Shown: piece by piece, positions 22,910 to 35,604 of the stretch
Numbering within the stretch: the stretch's first letter is position 1
Layout: each line of letters opens with the position of its first letter
DNA from: Neopestalotiopsis rosae
Taxonomy: Eukaryota; Ascomycota; Sordariomycetes; Amphisphaeriales; Sporocadaceae
Direction of reading: 5' to 3'
Assembly: GCA_023078685.1 (NCBI GenBank)
Contig: JALGAS010000002.1
Location: 310,001 to 374,000, forward strand
Length of the DNA: 64,000 nucleotides
The notes under the pieces: generated by a model
What the model saw: only the letters and a program-made list of their open reading frames with translations
Told to the model about the DNA's origin: nothing
The model's database searches: none
Program-made: the position numbers and the translations under genes

Positions 22910-24171
22910 GGTCGCGAGGCAGTGTCACTTCTAAGGACAGAAAGGCTTCGACCAGAATTCGAGTCCCACCTGAGCCAATATGCAACGAAAAAAAAAGCGA
23001 TCGTAAAATGTAACGAAAATGTCTGAGTTGATCCTATTGAGCTCCAAAAGAAACGTGCTGAAGAGCTATCTAATGTACCCGAGTAGGTGATCTGCGGTGT
23101 GCACTACTACGTCACGTCATACCATTAGAGACGTCTGTCTGTTAGACAGTTGGTACTGGGAATTATAAAATGAAAGAAACAAGAAGCTTGGCTGAGGTCT
23201 TGGCGGCACCATGCGCTCGAAAGGGCACAAATCAGAGTCTTCCATGCCCCGCAGGCAGGTGTTTGTTCGTTCATTGCCCAATCGTCTGATAAGATCAATT
23301 GTTACATTCGCGCATTATTACCGGTCACCTCCAAGCTTTGCTTCACTTGCAGCCTGATGCAAGTAACATGATGTCATATTCTGTTATCGCCAGGAGCAAA
23401 GCATAATTTCTCAGAACAACGCCGATTGCGCAGCGAGGAAGCGGCCACAACTTGAACAGCTACGCCGAAGACAATCACCAAGGCTTTCTAAGAGTGCATG
23501 CATGAACGAATAAGCACCATAGGATACGATTGTCGATTGTGTGGGAGGAAAATATACGTGATTGGCCCCTATTGTGGGTTTATCGCGGCCCACTGAATCG
23601 TGTTGCTATTGTGTGCGGGTTGTTTCACTTCTGGGCATTACATGGTCTTTCCACGAAGTCATTTCAACAGAAATCATGCCTGCCCTACTGTTCGGGAACC
23701 TTTGCTGTTCAAATTGACGCATCCATCATGCGGTAATTCTCTCCTAGTGTCTACTTCAGATAGAACACAAAGAATGCCTTTCTCGGTCAAGGACATCTAG
23801 TATTTGCGGCCTTCAGGCGTTGCTTCCAGCAAAAACGCAGCAAGCTCTTGGATACGTCCCATATTACGATCGGAGAATACGGGAGTTATCAGGACTATAG
23901 TGTCTGTGGGGAAAATGGAATTTTAAAAATCGTGGGGATTGTGGTGGGGATCGATACTGGTCTTGCGCGGACTTTGGCAGGTCCGCTCGGCTCGTAGAAA
24001 TCAGCCCAACATTGACTTTTTAGATCACGGCTGTGCAAACAGCTCGCCCAGCTCACGATGGGAAATTATATATAATCCAAATCACCGCCGAGTACTGTGA
24101 AACAACCGTCTACTGTCAAGCTCATACATTTACAAGTTTCCAGCCAAAAACTTGGCTTCCCCTCTGACACA
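22910..24171. other. Divergent intergenic region with repeat copy R2
   Basis: About 1.26 kb between divergent genes. Repeat copy R2 lies at 23872-23912. A TATA-like ATTATATATAA tract at 24065-24075 is about 100 bp before the hydrolase ATG. No gene is supported. Confidence 0.45.
23872..23912. repeat. Diverged 40 bp direct repeat, copy R2
   Basis: Partner of the copy at 21886-21925: it starts GGAGAATACGGGA, shares TTATCA, TATAGTG and CTGTGGGGA, and differs at several positions in between. Lies about 260 bp upstream of the CocE/NonD hydrolase gene. Confidence 0.65.
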
Positions 24172-26330
24172 ATGACGACCTCATTTGGCGACGTTCAAAT
24201 CATTTTTGGCGATCCTAGACAACCCAAGTCGTTACCGCTCACTCATCCAAAAGCAAGATTCGGAGACTTTGGGACTTTGACGAAAACACTGCCCAAAGGA
24301 CACAGGGTCAAGAGTGATTCGCTCCCTCTACCTTGCGATATTCTGTTTGACCGAGACATTCCGGTCAAGGTCAGTATTCCCCACAAAAGCTTCGCATGGT
24401 CGAGCAAGATACTAACGATTTGAATCAGCTCAGGGATGGTACCCAAATATACGTGGACGTATATCGCCCCCCTGATTCTTCAGTCGTTTGTCCTGCCATT
24501 ATCGCATGGTCGCCCTACGGAAAGCAGGGTGGTCGAGGTAACCAGATTCTGGACGATTTCCCCTTTCGTATGGGTGTACCCCAGCATAAGCTATCAGAGC
24601 TACAAAAGTGGGAAGGCCCGGACCCTGGATACTGGGTCCAGCACGGCTATGCAATTGTGAACCCTGATCCACGTGGCGTCGGCAAGAGTTCCGGGAACAT
24701 TTACCAGTTTGGGTCCCAGGAAGGACGGGATGGAGCCGATGTTGTCGACTGGGTCGGCCAGCAAAAATGGTGTTCTGGCAAAGTCGGGCTGAGCGGCAAC
24801 TCCTATCTCACCATTTCTCAGGTAAAGTAGTCTTTCCGTGTTTGTAAAACATGCTCTAATCTAACTCTTGTCAGTGGTTTATCGCTGCCGAAAGGCCAAA
24901 GCATCTCGCGGCCATCGCTCCAGTAAGATTTCAGTTGACATCGGTCACTTGCAGCCTTCATTCTAAACAGTCTCTTGTAGTGGGAGGGATTTACCGATCT
25001 GTACAAGGAAGGTAACAGAGGCGGCGTGGACAGTGTTCCCGCAAGCAATTTTGCATTGAAACTTCTTCAAGTAAATGCAGGTGAACAGTCGTGGGAGAAT
25101 ACGATAGCCATGTCTCTAGAGCACAAGTTGCATAGTGCCTATCATGATGACAAGAGAGCTAGGGTCGAGGTAAGCCCGTCTACAAACTTCAACCTCCGCG
25201 GTTGCGTATCATCTAACTCTTCTGTAGAACATCAATGTTCCTGCCTATGTAGTTGCAAGCTGGTCAAACCCAATTCACACATACGGGACATTTTGCGGAT
25301 ATCACCGCCTCAAAACTGAGAAGTGGCTTCGGATCCACGATGCATGGGTAAGCATGACTGGGTCGTAGGAGAGAGATAATGCTGATTATGTTTGCAGGAG
25401 TGGCCAGATTATTACGAGGACGAAAATGTTACAGACTTGCATCGCTTCTTCGACCACTTTCTCAAGGTATTACACTCCATGATACAGGAGGTTGTATACT
25501 AATCGTTGTTGCAGGGTTTGGAAAATGGTTGGGAACAAACATCCCGTTGTCGCTACAAGACCCTCGATACGGCTTTGCCCACTCCGAAAAGAATTCCCTA
25601 CGCCGAGTCAAACTCATTCCCCATTGCATCAGCAAAGTCCCTGAAACTTTTTCTGGATGGCAAGAACCACAAGCTTGACTCGGTCAACCCAGTCCCACAC
25701 CAGGTCACATATACGGCTTCGCACGAGAACATCAAGTTTACTCACACCTTTGAAACCGACACGGTTCTGTGTGGGCCTTTGGAAATGTTCCTCAAGGTTT
25801 CAGTATCTGGCAACGACGACTCGGACATCTTCGTGACCTGTTCCAAAGTTTCCGCCGGCGGCGCGGTCAAGAAACAGTTGGTGGTGCCCTATGAAAAGTG
25901 GTATCAGAGCCAACTCATACGCGGCGCGTACAAACTAGGCCTCGCCCCAGATGCCGGTGCGCTCTTCTATGCCGGTCCTATGGGCCAATTGCGTCTTTCA
26001 CGGCGTGAGCAGGTCCTTGAACATCAAGTCCCTGGTTTCCCAACCTTCCGCATGGACAAGTACGCCCCGCTTCCGCCTAATGAGGTGGTATCCGTCCAGG
26101 TACCCATGACGCCCATTGGCATGCGGTTTTCTCGTGGAGAGACGCTAGAAATCTGTATTAGCGGTACGAATTCGGCGGTCTATCCTCCTGTGGATCAGGC
26201 GACTCTCGACGTCGAAGGTATTGTTGACGTGAACGAACATGCCGTGGTCACTCTGCACCTCGGAGATTCTGGCAAAAACGCGAGCAATTATATTTTGCTT
26301 CCGATACTGCCCTCTCACTCGGTTCTATGA
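24172..26330 (+). CDS. CocE/NonD-family hydrolase (X-Pro dipeptidyl-peptidase-like)
   Basis: Seven exons: 24172-24369, 24429-24821, 24875-24922, 24981-25169, 25228-25347, 25398-25466 and 25515-26330, giving 610 residues. All six introns fall between codons. The N-terminal alpha/beta-hydrolase part has DGTQIYVDVYRP, the NPDPRGVGKSSG strand-loop and the nucleophile elbow GLSGNSYLTISQ. It also has HAWEWPDYYE and a C-terminal jelly-roll half typical of the X-Pro dipeptidyl-peptidase C-terminal domain (CGPLEMFLKVSVSG, PVDQAT). The family includes cocaine esterase, glutaryl acylases and amidases, so it hydrolyses an ester or amide. There is no signal peptide, so it is probably cytosolic. Substrate unknown. 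Confidence 0.92.
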
Positions 26331-26957
26331 ACGAAAGGCTGAGAACATTGAGCCAAAACGGTACATTTCACTATGTTGTGGTTTTTCTGAGGTGGATAAG
26401 TCGCTCTGTGTTCTATTTGCCTCAGGAGATTGAGCGTCCCATGTGTCTACGGGATTATATCCTGCTTAGAACCCATCCGGACAATGTGATGCGCCACCTA
26501 TGGCTGGTGCACTGTGGCACCCTTCGGGTGACACACGGGCAGGGTCAACGAATCTGTTTGTTCACATATTATCATCTCAGAAGTAGACCAACCTTAACTC
26601 TACTCTTCATTTTGGATACTGGTCGTATCATTGTAACACTGGATTCTTTGCACATTATGGTACGGATTAATATCAGCAAAATCTAGCTGCCCAAGCATCC
26701 CATCCTATCAATCATGCAATCACTGACACCATTCGACTCTTGTTACCAAATTTCGCTTCATTCATTGTCCACAGGACATGGTGTTCCAGAAGTCACCGAC
26801 AAGTGGCGTGTCGTATCGTTGTGCCAGCAGGCCGAAATTTGAAGCTTTTCTCTGGCAGCCTTGCTACTAGCGAGAATATCAATGCTCGGCACGGTAATTA
26901 CGAGGTTCGTAGTGACAACCGCCGGCAGAGCATGACGGAACCCGGAGCCTTCTGCTC
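26331..26957. other. Gene-free intergenic stretch
   Basis: Lies between convergent gene ends and contains nothing that I recognise. Open frames are short and motif-free. Confidence 0.4.
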
Positions 26958-27497
26958 CTAGACCAGGGACTGAGACTCTAAAGCGGCTCGGTGCCACAAT
27001 AAGTATATCGGCTCCGGGTTAGGGTGTCCCGAAACCTTGTGATACCATATCTCATCGACATCTTCATAGTCGTAGATAATGTCATCAATTTCGTGAGTCA
27101 TATAGATCGTATACATGGGCGCAGCGGTCTTTGTATCCTCGACCTCTTTGTTGATTTTGATACAGTCGTTGAGGAAACGGGATTGAAACTCAGCTGTGGT
27201 CTCAACACCGCGACACTGAACCTCGACAGAGATGCTGTGGTTCTGCTGCCAACGAATACGAACGTCGTGGTCTGGTATTGCTGACTTGTCTCCTGATACT
27301 TGACAGACGGTCTCATGCGGGGGCCTGAGTGGCAACGGGAGGTTGATGTCAAACTTAAGCCCGTGTCCTGCCTGTCCCGTCTTCTTGGTGGCATTATCTC
27401 GCTCTTTTCGGATGCTGTCATATCTGATGCTTATCCAGACCAAAATCAACTTGATAAACAAGTCTTCCGTATCCTGGCCATCTTCAGGAAATGCCAT
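26958..27497 (-). CDS. Hypothetical protein
   Basis: An uninterrupted frame of 179 residues. It is hydrophilic, begins with an acidic stretch, has a basic KKTGQ region, and ends with an acidic run (DDIIYDYEDVDE). No family motif or membrane helix is obvious. Length and balanced composition argue for a real gene, but an opposite-strand frame covers part of it and no splice signal supports it. It could also be a decayed piece of a longer gene. Confidence 0.4.
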   Translation of the reverse strand: MAFPEDGQDTEDLFIKLILVWISIRYDSIRKERDNATKKTGQAGHGLKFDINLPLPLRPPHETVCQVSGDKSAIPDHDVRIRWQQNHSISVEVQCRGVETTAEFQSRFLNDCIKINKEVEDTKTAAPMYTIYMTHEIDDIIYDYEDVDEIWYHKVSGHPNPEPIYLLWHRAALESQSLV

Positions 27498-29751
27498 TTG
27501 TACTTGTTTTCTTTCCTCAATTGGAACGATTTAGCCGCCTTTTATGCGAGTCTAAGCTGTAGTGCCCTGTTTTCCTATGCAAATGGACGGATAGTTAGCT
27601 TGGGTCCGTACGAGACATTATGTTTCATGCATGTGCACTGCTACATACTCGTTGCGATCTTCCAAACACTTATGGTTTCTCAGGCTTACGAAGGGGTATT
27701 TCTGTAGTTGGCACTCTCGAACATAAAAGAGTTCTATGGCAAGCCGCAATACGTGTAACGTAGTTATAAAATCGAGCCAAAGTATATTGGAATTATCCGG
27801 TAGACCAAGAACGTAGGCTAATTGGCTGGAAAGAATGGAAAAATGAACGAGAAAAAGATGGTGAACTTCCAGTACGTGCCAAGTGCCATGCTGGGATGTA
27901 TGAGATTTTATATGTGGGAAGCGTTAACAGAATCAGTACTGAATGTGGGTCAACCTTTGCTGCGGAGAAAGGTGAAACGAAAGACAAAGTGTCGGAGAAA
28001 GCTATCTGCAGTTGTGAAGCCAAATGCGTCCACCATTAAGGTTAAATAAATTATATCGACACAATTGAACACAAATCTTCATGTTCGCCAAATCACCACA
28101 GACACAGAAACAAAAACGTTGGAACGTACAATACGGTCATAAAAGGAAAGAAACGCTACTTCACTTGTTGTTTCCCCGCAAACATACCTAGGTAAGTAAA
28201 TTCAAACAACTCAAAGAACCTATCGAGGTAGACTTCCCGGATATGAGTCTTGGCACGGTAATTGATTTCCACTAAAAGTCATCATTTTCACGACCAAACA
28301 CGCTATAGATAGATCTCCTAAAATTCGTACAAAAGCAAATTTATTCAAAACATAATCAAAGATATCTATATCGAAACTGAGAAGTCATATGACAGACTTA
28401 GTTTTGTGCTAGCAGTTATTAGAGTCAGGCGCTTCGAGAACCCGCCAAATCACTGTCGCACCCGCTCGCAGACTTATATCCACTTAGTGTACGCAGTCCA
28501 GCTGCTCGTACAGTAGACGAGCTCGGAAAGGTTCCAGCCTGTGCGTCAACACAATACTATGTAGGTCACTTCCGTGTAGTTGACGTCAGGGTCATAGGCC
28601 TTGGAGCAACTTTAAATGAAGTGTCCTGGGAACATTCAGCTTCCTAGGGGACAGCTAGGAAATAGATATCTTGTAGCTTTGTGATTTGGATACTCATGAT
28701 TTTGTTCGACAGCAAGCCGGACTTTAAAGGTTATGAGAGTCATGTCGTCACTGATTATCGGAAAGAAGCTCATGTTTGCCAGACTGACTGAGCTAGAACA
28801 ACTCCGTCTACTTGCCGTTGCACGCAAACACCGAGTCTTCCTCTAAATCTTACGAGAAGAAATGGAATGCGTCACGCATTTGGTGTCATTGTCTGGCGAG
28901 TACTTCACTTTCAAGAGATACAAAGGCAGAATCATTGCAATAAATATTACTATAAACAATTCCACACATGATATCATGCTCATTCATCCGTAGCGTTAGT
29001 AGTATCGCAGTGTCATACCTAACCTCAATGCGAATGCGAAGTTGATTCATTGATGGTGGATTTGTAAATACAGCTTAGAGAACCGCCACTGGTCGATTTG
29101 AGAGTCACAAGTGAACGTATGTCTCATGTGAGTCTTTCCGTGTCACGGAGAGCAAGTTGGGAAGAAGTAGCGGAACCTTCCGCGACATCTGCACTACCAG
29201 AGCCCTCAAATCGCCCTGCACTTAGACTAACCCCGACATGAACCCTTGCGACCTTTTGACCCGCTTTCCTCATGTATAAGAGAATCCACATAGGCAATAT
29301 AATTCCATAGAGATTGCATACTGCCCAAACTGACCGCTTGTGGTCTACTACTGCGGCGGTTCTGAGAATATCTCTGACCACACCAAAGCGCGGAAATCGT
29401 CTTAGTGGGAGATCTCCATGCATTGGAGGTGAGGATCCCATGGATTGATGTGAATAGCTTCCGCATTCACGGAGCACGAAACTCCTTCTGTGACATGGGA
29501 CAGCGAAGCCAATCCTATAGGTGTTGACCTTGTAGACCTCCCAGAAATTTTGCGTCTCACGAGACTTGGCGAGGTGACAGGTAGATATGCGATTGACTTG
29601 ACTGCTAAAATAAGGTTTGTGGATTTAGTGGATGTACAAGTTGTGGACATGGTCATGTCAACTAGGTCGCAGCGTCTTCATGTTCATGTATTGATATATT
29701 TCGTTTTGAATCTGTCCTCTGTGGTGGATGTTTCATCCGGGCAAATCGAAT
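27498..29751. other. Long A+T-rich stretch without a supported gene
   Basis: About 2.25 kb. Minus-strand frames between 29124 and 29656 overlap in two phases and contain one hydrophobic segment, so a small interrupted gene or pseudogene may lie there, but I could not join them with convincing splice sites. The rest is A+T-rich with no motif. Confidence 0.35.
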
Positions 29752-32477
29752 TTATTCTTTCGTAGAATGTGCATAATTTCTGACCGATCTGTTGTGGCAA
29801 TCAGTAAATATCCACCCTCGTGTATGGTAGGGAGCATTATAGAAGCGGCAGGACTCACGAGTATCTTCGGAGAAGTCAATGGTGACTTCTGTCAGCCGGC
29901 TCCGCATACTTGTCTGCAAAGCAATCGGCGAAATTGGAAATCCTGGGTATCGATCATCCAATCCGTTGCCGTTCTTCCTTGGAGTCGAGGGTGCGAAGAT
30001 GGCACCGCGAAAGTCGGTATGGCCATAATGCGGCTTGATCTTGAGCCTTTGAGGCGTACGTTCTCCAGAAGGATCCTCTAGTCTCCAGGTCTTGGCCCCA
30101 ATATCTACCACGACACATGCGCGCTCTTTTTTCTTGGAGTCGCATGTCCATATAACGAGCTTCCACGCATTCTTCGGGTGTCTGATATTGTTTGAGCCTG
30201 TCGTACTAGCTCCACTCCTCACTCCATCTGAAGATCCGGTGCCGCTCCCCGTCGCGCTGGTGGTTGTTGTAGATAGGCTATCTGATCGTTTGTGATAGCG
30301 ATCGTAACCCTCTTGCGAAAGCTGTCTCCATATTTGCACTGTCCCGCCTGTGAACCTTTTGATCTCGTCCCTAGGCCATCCATAGATCTTGACCTGGCAA
30401 TTATCAAGCTTGAATCTTGTACCAGTAGCATCAGGGTCTTCAGAGATGTCCGGCACGATCCGCTGGTAAGTGAACAAACTCATAAACTCCAGATACTTAT
30501 CTAGTGAGCTGAAGTGAAATGTGAAGCCTTCATGAAGGTTGTCAAAATGACAGGGAAAGGTATGTCCTGGAGTGGTGGATAAATCGAAAAAGGAGTGAGG
30601 TATAAATGTCACCATTCTCACAGCCTTCGTTTCTTTTGCGACCGACTCAATATCAAGAGTGATTCGTTCATCGTCGACTTGAATCTGATCTGGCTTATCT
30701 CTGAAGAAGTACAGGTTTCCAGGGTTCGGATGGGGCATGCGAGATGTGTTGTAGGACGTTTTCCATTGCTCTAGTCCACAATTCATCCAGTCTTGGCTGG
30801 GCAAACCGAGGTCTTGGCGGTTTAAATTGATTCTCTGAAACTCTCCGAGGCAGGACCTCATAGTGGGTCGCTGTTCGGGGAATATGCTCAGCATAGCCCG
30901 CAGCTGTCGAATTGCAGCCCGGATCCGTCGGTCACCCTGGTCCTCCAGGGTCTGTAGGCGGCCAGTGACTGCTGGGCGAAGTACCAAATCTTGTGGGATA
31001 GTCCCGTGCCAGAATGCGTAGTCATTCTCATCGACGCCTCTGACTCGTGAACGGAATAGTCGAAGCTCGGATACTCCAGACTCTATGAAGATGAGAACTT
31101 CAAGTAAAACGCAAGCCATAGACCAGACGTCATAGGCCAGTCCAAAGGCGTCTGTGCTGCTTCGTCGTATGGTGATTTCAGGAGGTTGGTAAAAGTTCGT
31201 CCCAGCACTATGCGCTGCGGCCTGACCAAAGTCTATGAGAAATAGCTTAATAGTCCCGATCATATCTTTCCTGATGACGATGTTTTCGGGTTTGATATCA
31301 AAGTGGCCCGAGCAATCGATTTCCATCCTTTCAATGGCATCGTGCATGACACAGACAGCGCGCACAACATCGAGACTGGCCTTCCACAAAGGACTATCTA
31401 GCAAGCAAGCAGGTTTTGGAATAGGTAGTCCCAAGTTCTGCATCTCGAATTCAAGTCCGAGATCGCGATCGTAAAATGGAAAAACTATTTCCACATAAGT
31501 GTAGAAGTGATCCTTGTATGTAAGGGCGAATAACACCTCCACAAAATTCTCGCTGTCACGTCGAGCGAGGTGCATGGCAATCAGGGCCTCCTTCTTGGCT
31601 TCAGAAATGAATTCGGATCTGTCATGTTGATATTTGAAGACTTTGCGGAAAAGAACCTGGCCCTAGGAATGTGTTAGTGGTTGACATTCTTCTGGATGTC
31701 CGGACACTATGGACTTGCCACTAATTGCTCGTCCTCACAACAAGACGGCTCGATCTGCGAGGTGAAAAATAGCGGTGTAAGTCGTGTGTTGAGCCTTGCC
31801 TGAGGGCATTCGCGGATGAAAGGCAGATTCAGCGCGCTATGATCGAAAATCACTGAAGCAGATGTCCGTTGCAACTTGGGTATATTCACCACATCGGATT
31901 TCTCTGACACAGCGTTCTGGAAGGCTTGTATTCGGCAACGGACGCAGAGATCCTGGGCTCTGGGAAATGAGGCGCCTTCATTCTCGAAAAAGTTGTGAGG
32001 ACATTGGCTGGGGACTGATGCGATGCGTGAGAAGCACGACGAGTCCGTCGAATGGTGAATCCGCGAAGCAACGGCTTGCGCCGCAAACCTGACCACCTTG
32101 AAATCGGCCTGAGTGCAAAGATCGCCTAGGGCGAATAAACACCCTGACAGAATCAGGATCGCAAGCTCCTTGCGCTTTTTTGTATCCTCGAGAATTCGCG
32201 TGCTGCGAGCTAACTCCAGAAAGCCGGGGCCGCGCTGACAAAGTTTACAATTGCAACAAAGTAGACTGAATATTGTGTCGTTGGGATACAAGAATCGTTC
32301 CAGCTTCTCTTTAGTGGGGAGCAGGTCCTTCTTGGTATCGCCGGTCAACTCGACGGTCGGATCGCGCCTGGTTGCGGTTTCCAGCCTTTGCAGCAGTTCG
32401 ACATTGTTGCAGTTGTTCACTTCGGCGTACTCGATAAAGAGTCGCGCGGCTTCCGGCCCCTCGAGATCCAACAACAT
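29752..32477 (-). CDS. Large protein with kinase domain and unknown flanking domains
   Basis: Two exons, 32477-31722 and 31662-29752, giving about 888 residues. The first 250 residues are alpha-helical-looking with a Cys cluster (LCCNCKLCQRG). A protein-kinase domain spans roughly 250-510: a lysine in FRKVFKYQ, a helix-C glutamate in EAKKEALIA, the catalytic loop HFDIKPENIV (372-381), DFG in LIDFGQA (396-398), PPE in place of APE (412-414), and AYDVWSMACVLLEVL. The catalytic loop has HFD where HRD is usual, so regulation by activation-loop phosphorylation is unlikely. The last 370 residues include a Ser/Thr/Gly linker and no domain I know. The donor of the 59 bp intron (GTGGCA) is weak, so the exact join is uncertain. 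The glycine-rich loop is not clear. Confidence 0.8.
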
Positions 32478-33098
32478 CAGCGAGGGGCGGGCGCGTTTCG
32501 TCGATTTCTAGATTTCGAGAGATTAAACCTTACACTCAGTAGGTAGTGATTTACAGTGCTAACTGTAGTGTATTATTAGGTACAATTTGAGCTATTGTTT
32601 CGGGGGGCAGTCGTAGCATGATGTACGTAAAGATGGAACGGAAATGTTTAGTGCCCCGCGTTGGGGGGCAGTCCTCTAGCGTGCAAAATAGCGAGCAGCA
32701 GAGCCGCGGGACTACAGGGGGTCCCAAGATGCTGGGTAAGCGAGGGCTGGAAGCTCAAACTGGTTCTGGGCACAGTTGTGTCTGGGGGCAGTGAGCAAGG
32801 GGACGGTTCGCGAGATAACCGCGATCCAATCAAGAATGCCTGATGACGCCCAAATGTTGCAATATCTGCAAGGTGGCGCTGAATCATTTCTTTAATTGCA
32901 TTGGAATCCCCTCACAACATGGGGCCGCGGGCGTTCGGAGGTCCTTGGCTTGACTTCCTAGTCAGCCTGACTGGGCTGACCGTCAAGAGGGTCCTCGTTA
33001 TTAAGACAGCAATCAATCCAGCTCGTCCGACCGCAGCAGAGGAAGGATCTTGATCTCGAGACCATGCCAGATCCAGTCAATCAACACCAACAGATTGT
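32478..33098. other. Divergent intergenic region
   Basis: Separates the kinase-domain gene and the permease gene. The sequence GGGGGGCAGTC recurs (GGGGGGCAGTCG at 32598 and TGGGGGGCAGTCC at 32662, with TGGGGGCAGTGA at 32779), three related G-rich blocks within 190 bp. No gene supported. Confidence 0.45.
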
Positions 33099-35604
33099 AT
33101 GGACACAATGGCATCTTCACCGAAGCCAGAAGATACGACACCGTTTGCTGGTGCCGGTCTGCGGCAACGAGCGCTCGCTTCAGACGATGGTGCTTCTGCC
33201 GCGCCTTCCCACAACCCCCAACTCCCATTCGATTCCGCAGACGGCCCTCACGATGCTGACCCCCGAGTTGATGCACCACGCACACTCACACAACGCGATG
33301 TCGCTGCCTTGATCATCAACAAAATGATCGGAACTGGCATTTTTACTGGTCCGTACACGGTATTGATCAGTACGCAAAGCAAAAGTATCGCCATGGGCCT
33401 ATGGGCTGTCGGCTTTGGCTACACTATATTGAGGTACGTGCACACACATACATTGATTGAGAGCCTCACTCCTTCTGTACACCACCATCGTTGCTAAACA
33501 ACTACAACAGCATGTTGATGTACCTTGAATATGCAAGAAAGCTCCCATTTACTGGCGGTGAACTGGTTTACGTGAGTTGCAATCTAACAATAACCGCTGG
33601 TATGTTGTCTAGGACCTAACAGGCGCGTAGCTAGATGACCTTCTGAAGCCAAAGTTTCGTCTCTGGGCGTACACCCTGTATGCCTTTTACTTTATTTTTG
33701 TCTACACTACGAGCACAAATGCCTTGCAGTTTGCATCGCAACTCGTTCTGGCTGCGTATAAGAAGTCATCGTGGAATGAACTGCCGCAGGCCGAAGTTAG
33801 CTTACATCTCCTACGTTTCTTGGCTATAACCATCACCACTGCGGCATGCCTCTTGCTTTACATATCCAATTCGAAGAGCCGCTTGTTCAATAAGGCAACA
33901 GCCGGGGCAAAAATATTGGGTCTTCTCATTGTCGCCGCATTTGGTGCAGCATACCTTCACAAAAATGGCTCGCATCCGAATTGGGCTTCAGATGACTCGT
34001 TTGCCCAGTCGCTTGAGGGTCACAAAGTCGATTGGGCGCCTGCGTTCATCATCATCTTGTATAGTTTTCATGGCTGGGAGAATGCCACTCTTGTTTGTAT
34101 TCCACAACACTTTTGAAAGTTTACTGCTACTAAACAAGTTTGAACAGGTCGCTGGCGAAATTCCTTCCTTCTCGGTCCTCAAATGGGGCTTCATCTGGGG
34201 AGTGTCTGTGGTAGGAGCACTCTACTTGCTCCTGGCCGGCATTCTTGTGAGTTTTTCCCATTTCCTTTGTATATGCAAGAGTAACAATATCTTAATTGCC
34301 ACTGGTATTCTCAAATGATTCGCTACTGACGCATCTCCAGTGTGCCGCGTTCGATTGGAGGGATGGTGTTTTGTCTAACTACACGGCTGCTGTGAGTAAT
34401 ACGTTGCGAAGTTTTCGGAAATTGGCACGTCTAATATCTTGTATCAGTACTTTAGCACACCAACGGCAGTGGTCAAAGGTGAAGTGTCGGAGACTGCTGC
34501 AGTTGCAACAGCAGTGTTGATCGCATTGTCGTCGATTGGCAGTATGCTCAGTGTTGCATATACGGGTGTCCGAGGTACGCATCTGCTGTCATGCCTTTTC
34601 TTGTGCTATGACTCACCAAAACAGTCAAGCAATCCATTGGGTGGACTAATATTCTCCCTTGGTCGTGGCTCTGGAGGCGTACCGGGCCATTGCGACCGAA
34701 ATACTCTTGGCGCGATATTGACCATGGGCAACGCGAAGTCGCCCTCATCTTCGACCAAGATGCGCTCACTCATCCTGGCTCCCCCGAAGGCGGTGTCATT
34801 CTTTATTGGCTTACTACGGTAGTTTGGATCTGCTTATCAGCTAGCTCCACAGATACCACTTATGCTGTCGGATTTTCTGGCAATATGTTGGTCTACGGTC
34901 ACTTCTTTGTGGAAGGTGAGCTGAGTCGAACTCCAGATAGTCATTCAGCAGGACTGATGCAATCTTTAGGACTTGTTGGTATTGGGTTCATTTGGTTTGA
35001 CCCCTACCAGGAGAGGTTCCAAAACACTGGTTATCCTGCTTTGGACTGGTACAGAACAGAGAGCGACCGAAACCCTGCGCCTTGGATGCGACAACATCCG
35101 GCCCAGCCGGGCAAGTACTGGTCGCTTTCCCGTTTACGGGACGGTCCGTTACAGACTCTTCTGGGTATCGTCATACTTGCATTCAGTCTAATCATTGTCA
35201 TCGCCGACCTGTTGCGACCCGAAGGACTCACTGCGCTGGAGGTTGTGGGTGGCGTCCTTGTGGCAGGCTGGATCTACTGGTGGGTCTTCGTTCGCTGGGA
35301 ATCTGCAAGACATGTTTTCAAGTTTTTCGGCTACCAAATGATTCCTTACACCCACGGAGAGGAAGATCTTGGCATTGACCCGCCGATGCGAATATGCCAC
35401 TGGTGCATTACTCTTCGCGCAGGGCATAGACACCCGCATGACAGCTATCTATCATTCAACGAATTCCTGCTGCTTGGAAAGCCCCAGCCAAGGTTTCTGT
35501 ACACTATATTTGGGGACGGGTCGCAGGCGGCATATATGATTCAGTCATGGTCAGACTTTAAGTCAGCTTTGCGAGGCTGTCTTTCTTCCGAAGATGTTGA
35601 TTAA
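33099..35604 (+). CDS. APC-superfamily amino-acid permease (methionine-permease / LAT type)
   Basis: Eight exons: 33099-33433, 33511-33571, 33631-34092, 34148-34246, 34341-34391, 34448-34574, 34625-34915 and 34970-35604, giving about 686 residues. A hydrophilic N-terminus of 65 residues precedes the first unwound helix, NKMIGTGIFTGP, the substrate-site motif of the LAT/APC family. YLEYARKLPFTGGELVYL, SFHGWENATLVAGEI and about twelve membrane helices follow. It should be a plasma-membrane importer of neutral amino acids such as methionine. The intron 34916-34969 is 54 bp with no stop, so the frame stays open if it is retained. The last 80 residues after the final helix are unusual and may hide a missed intron. 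Confidence 0.85.

Noticed and set aside
25918..25925. CCGCGTAT copy on the minus strand as a further regulatory site
   Set aside because: It lies inside a coding exon of the CocE/NonD hydrolase, alone and far from the other sites, and one chance copy is expected.
29124..29656. Small gene on the minus strand
   Set aside because: Two overlapping frames exist, but I found no splice pair joining them into a sensible product, and no motif.
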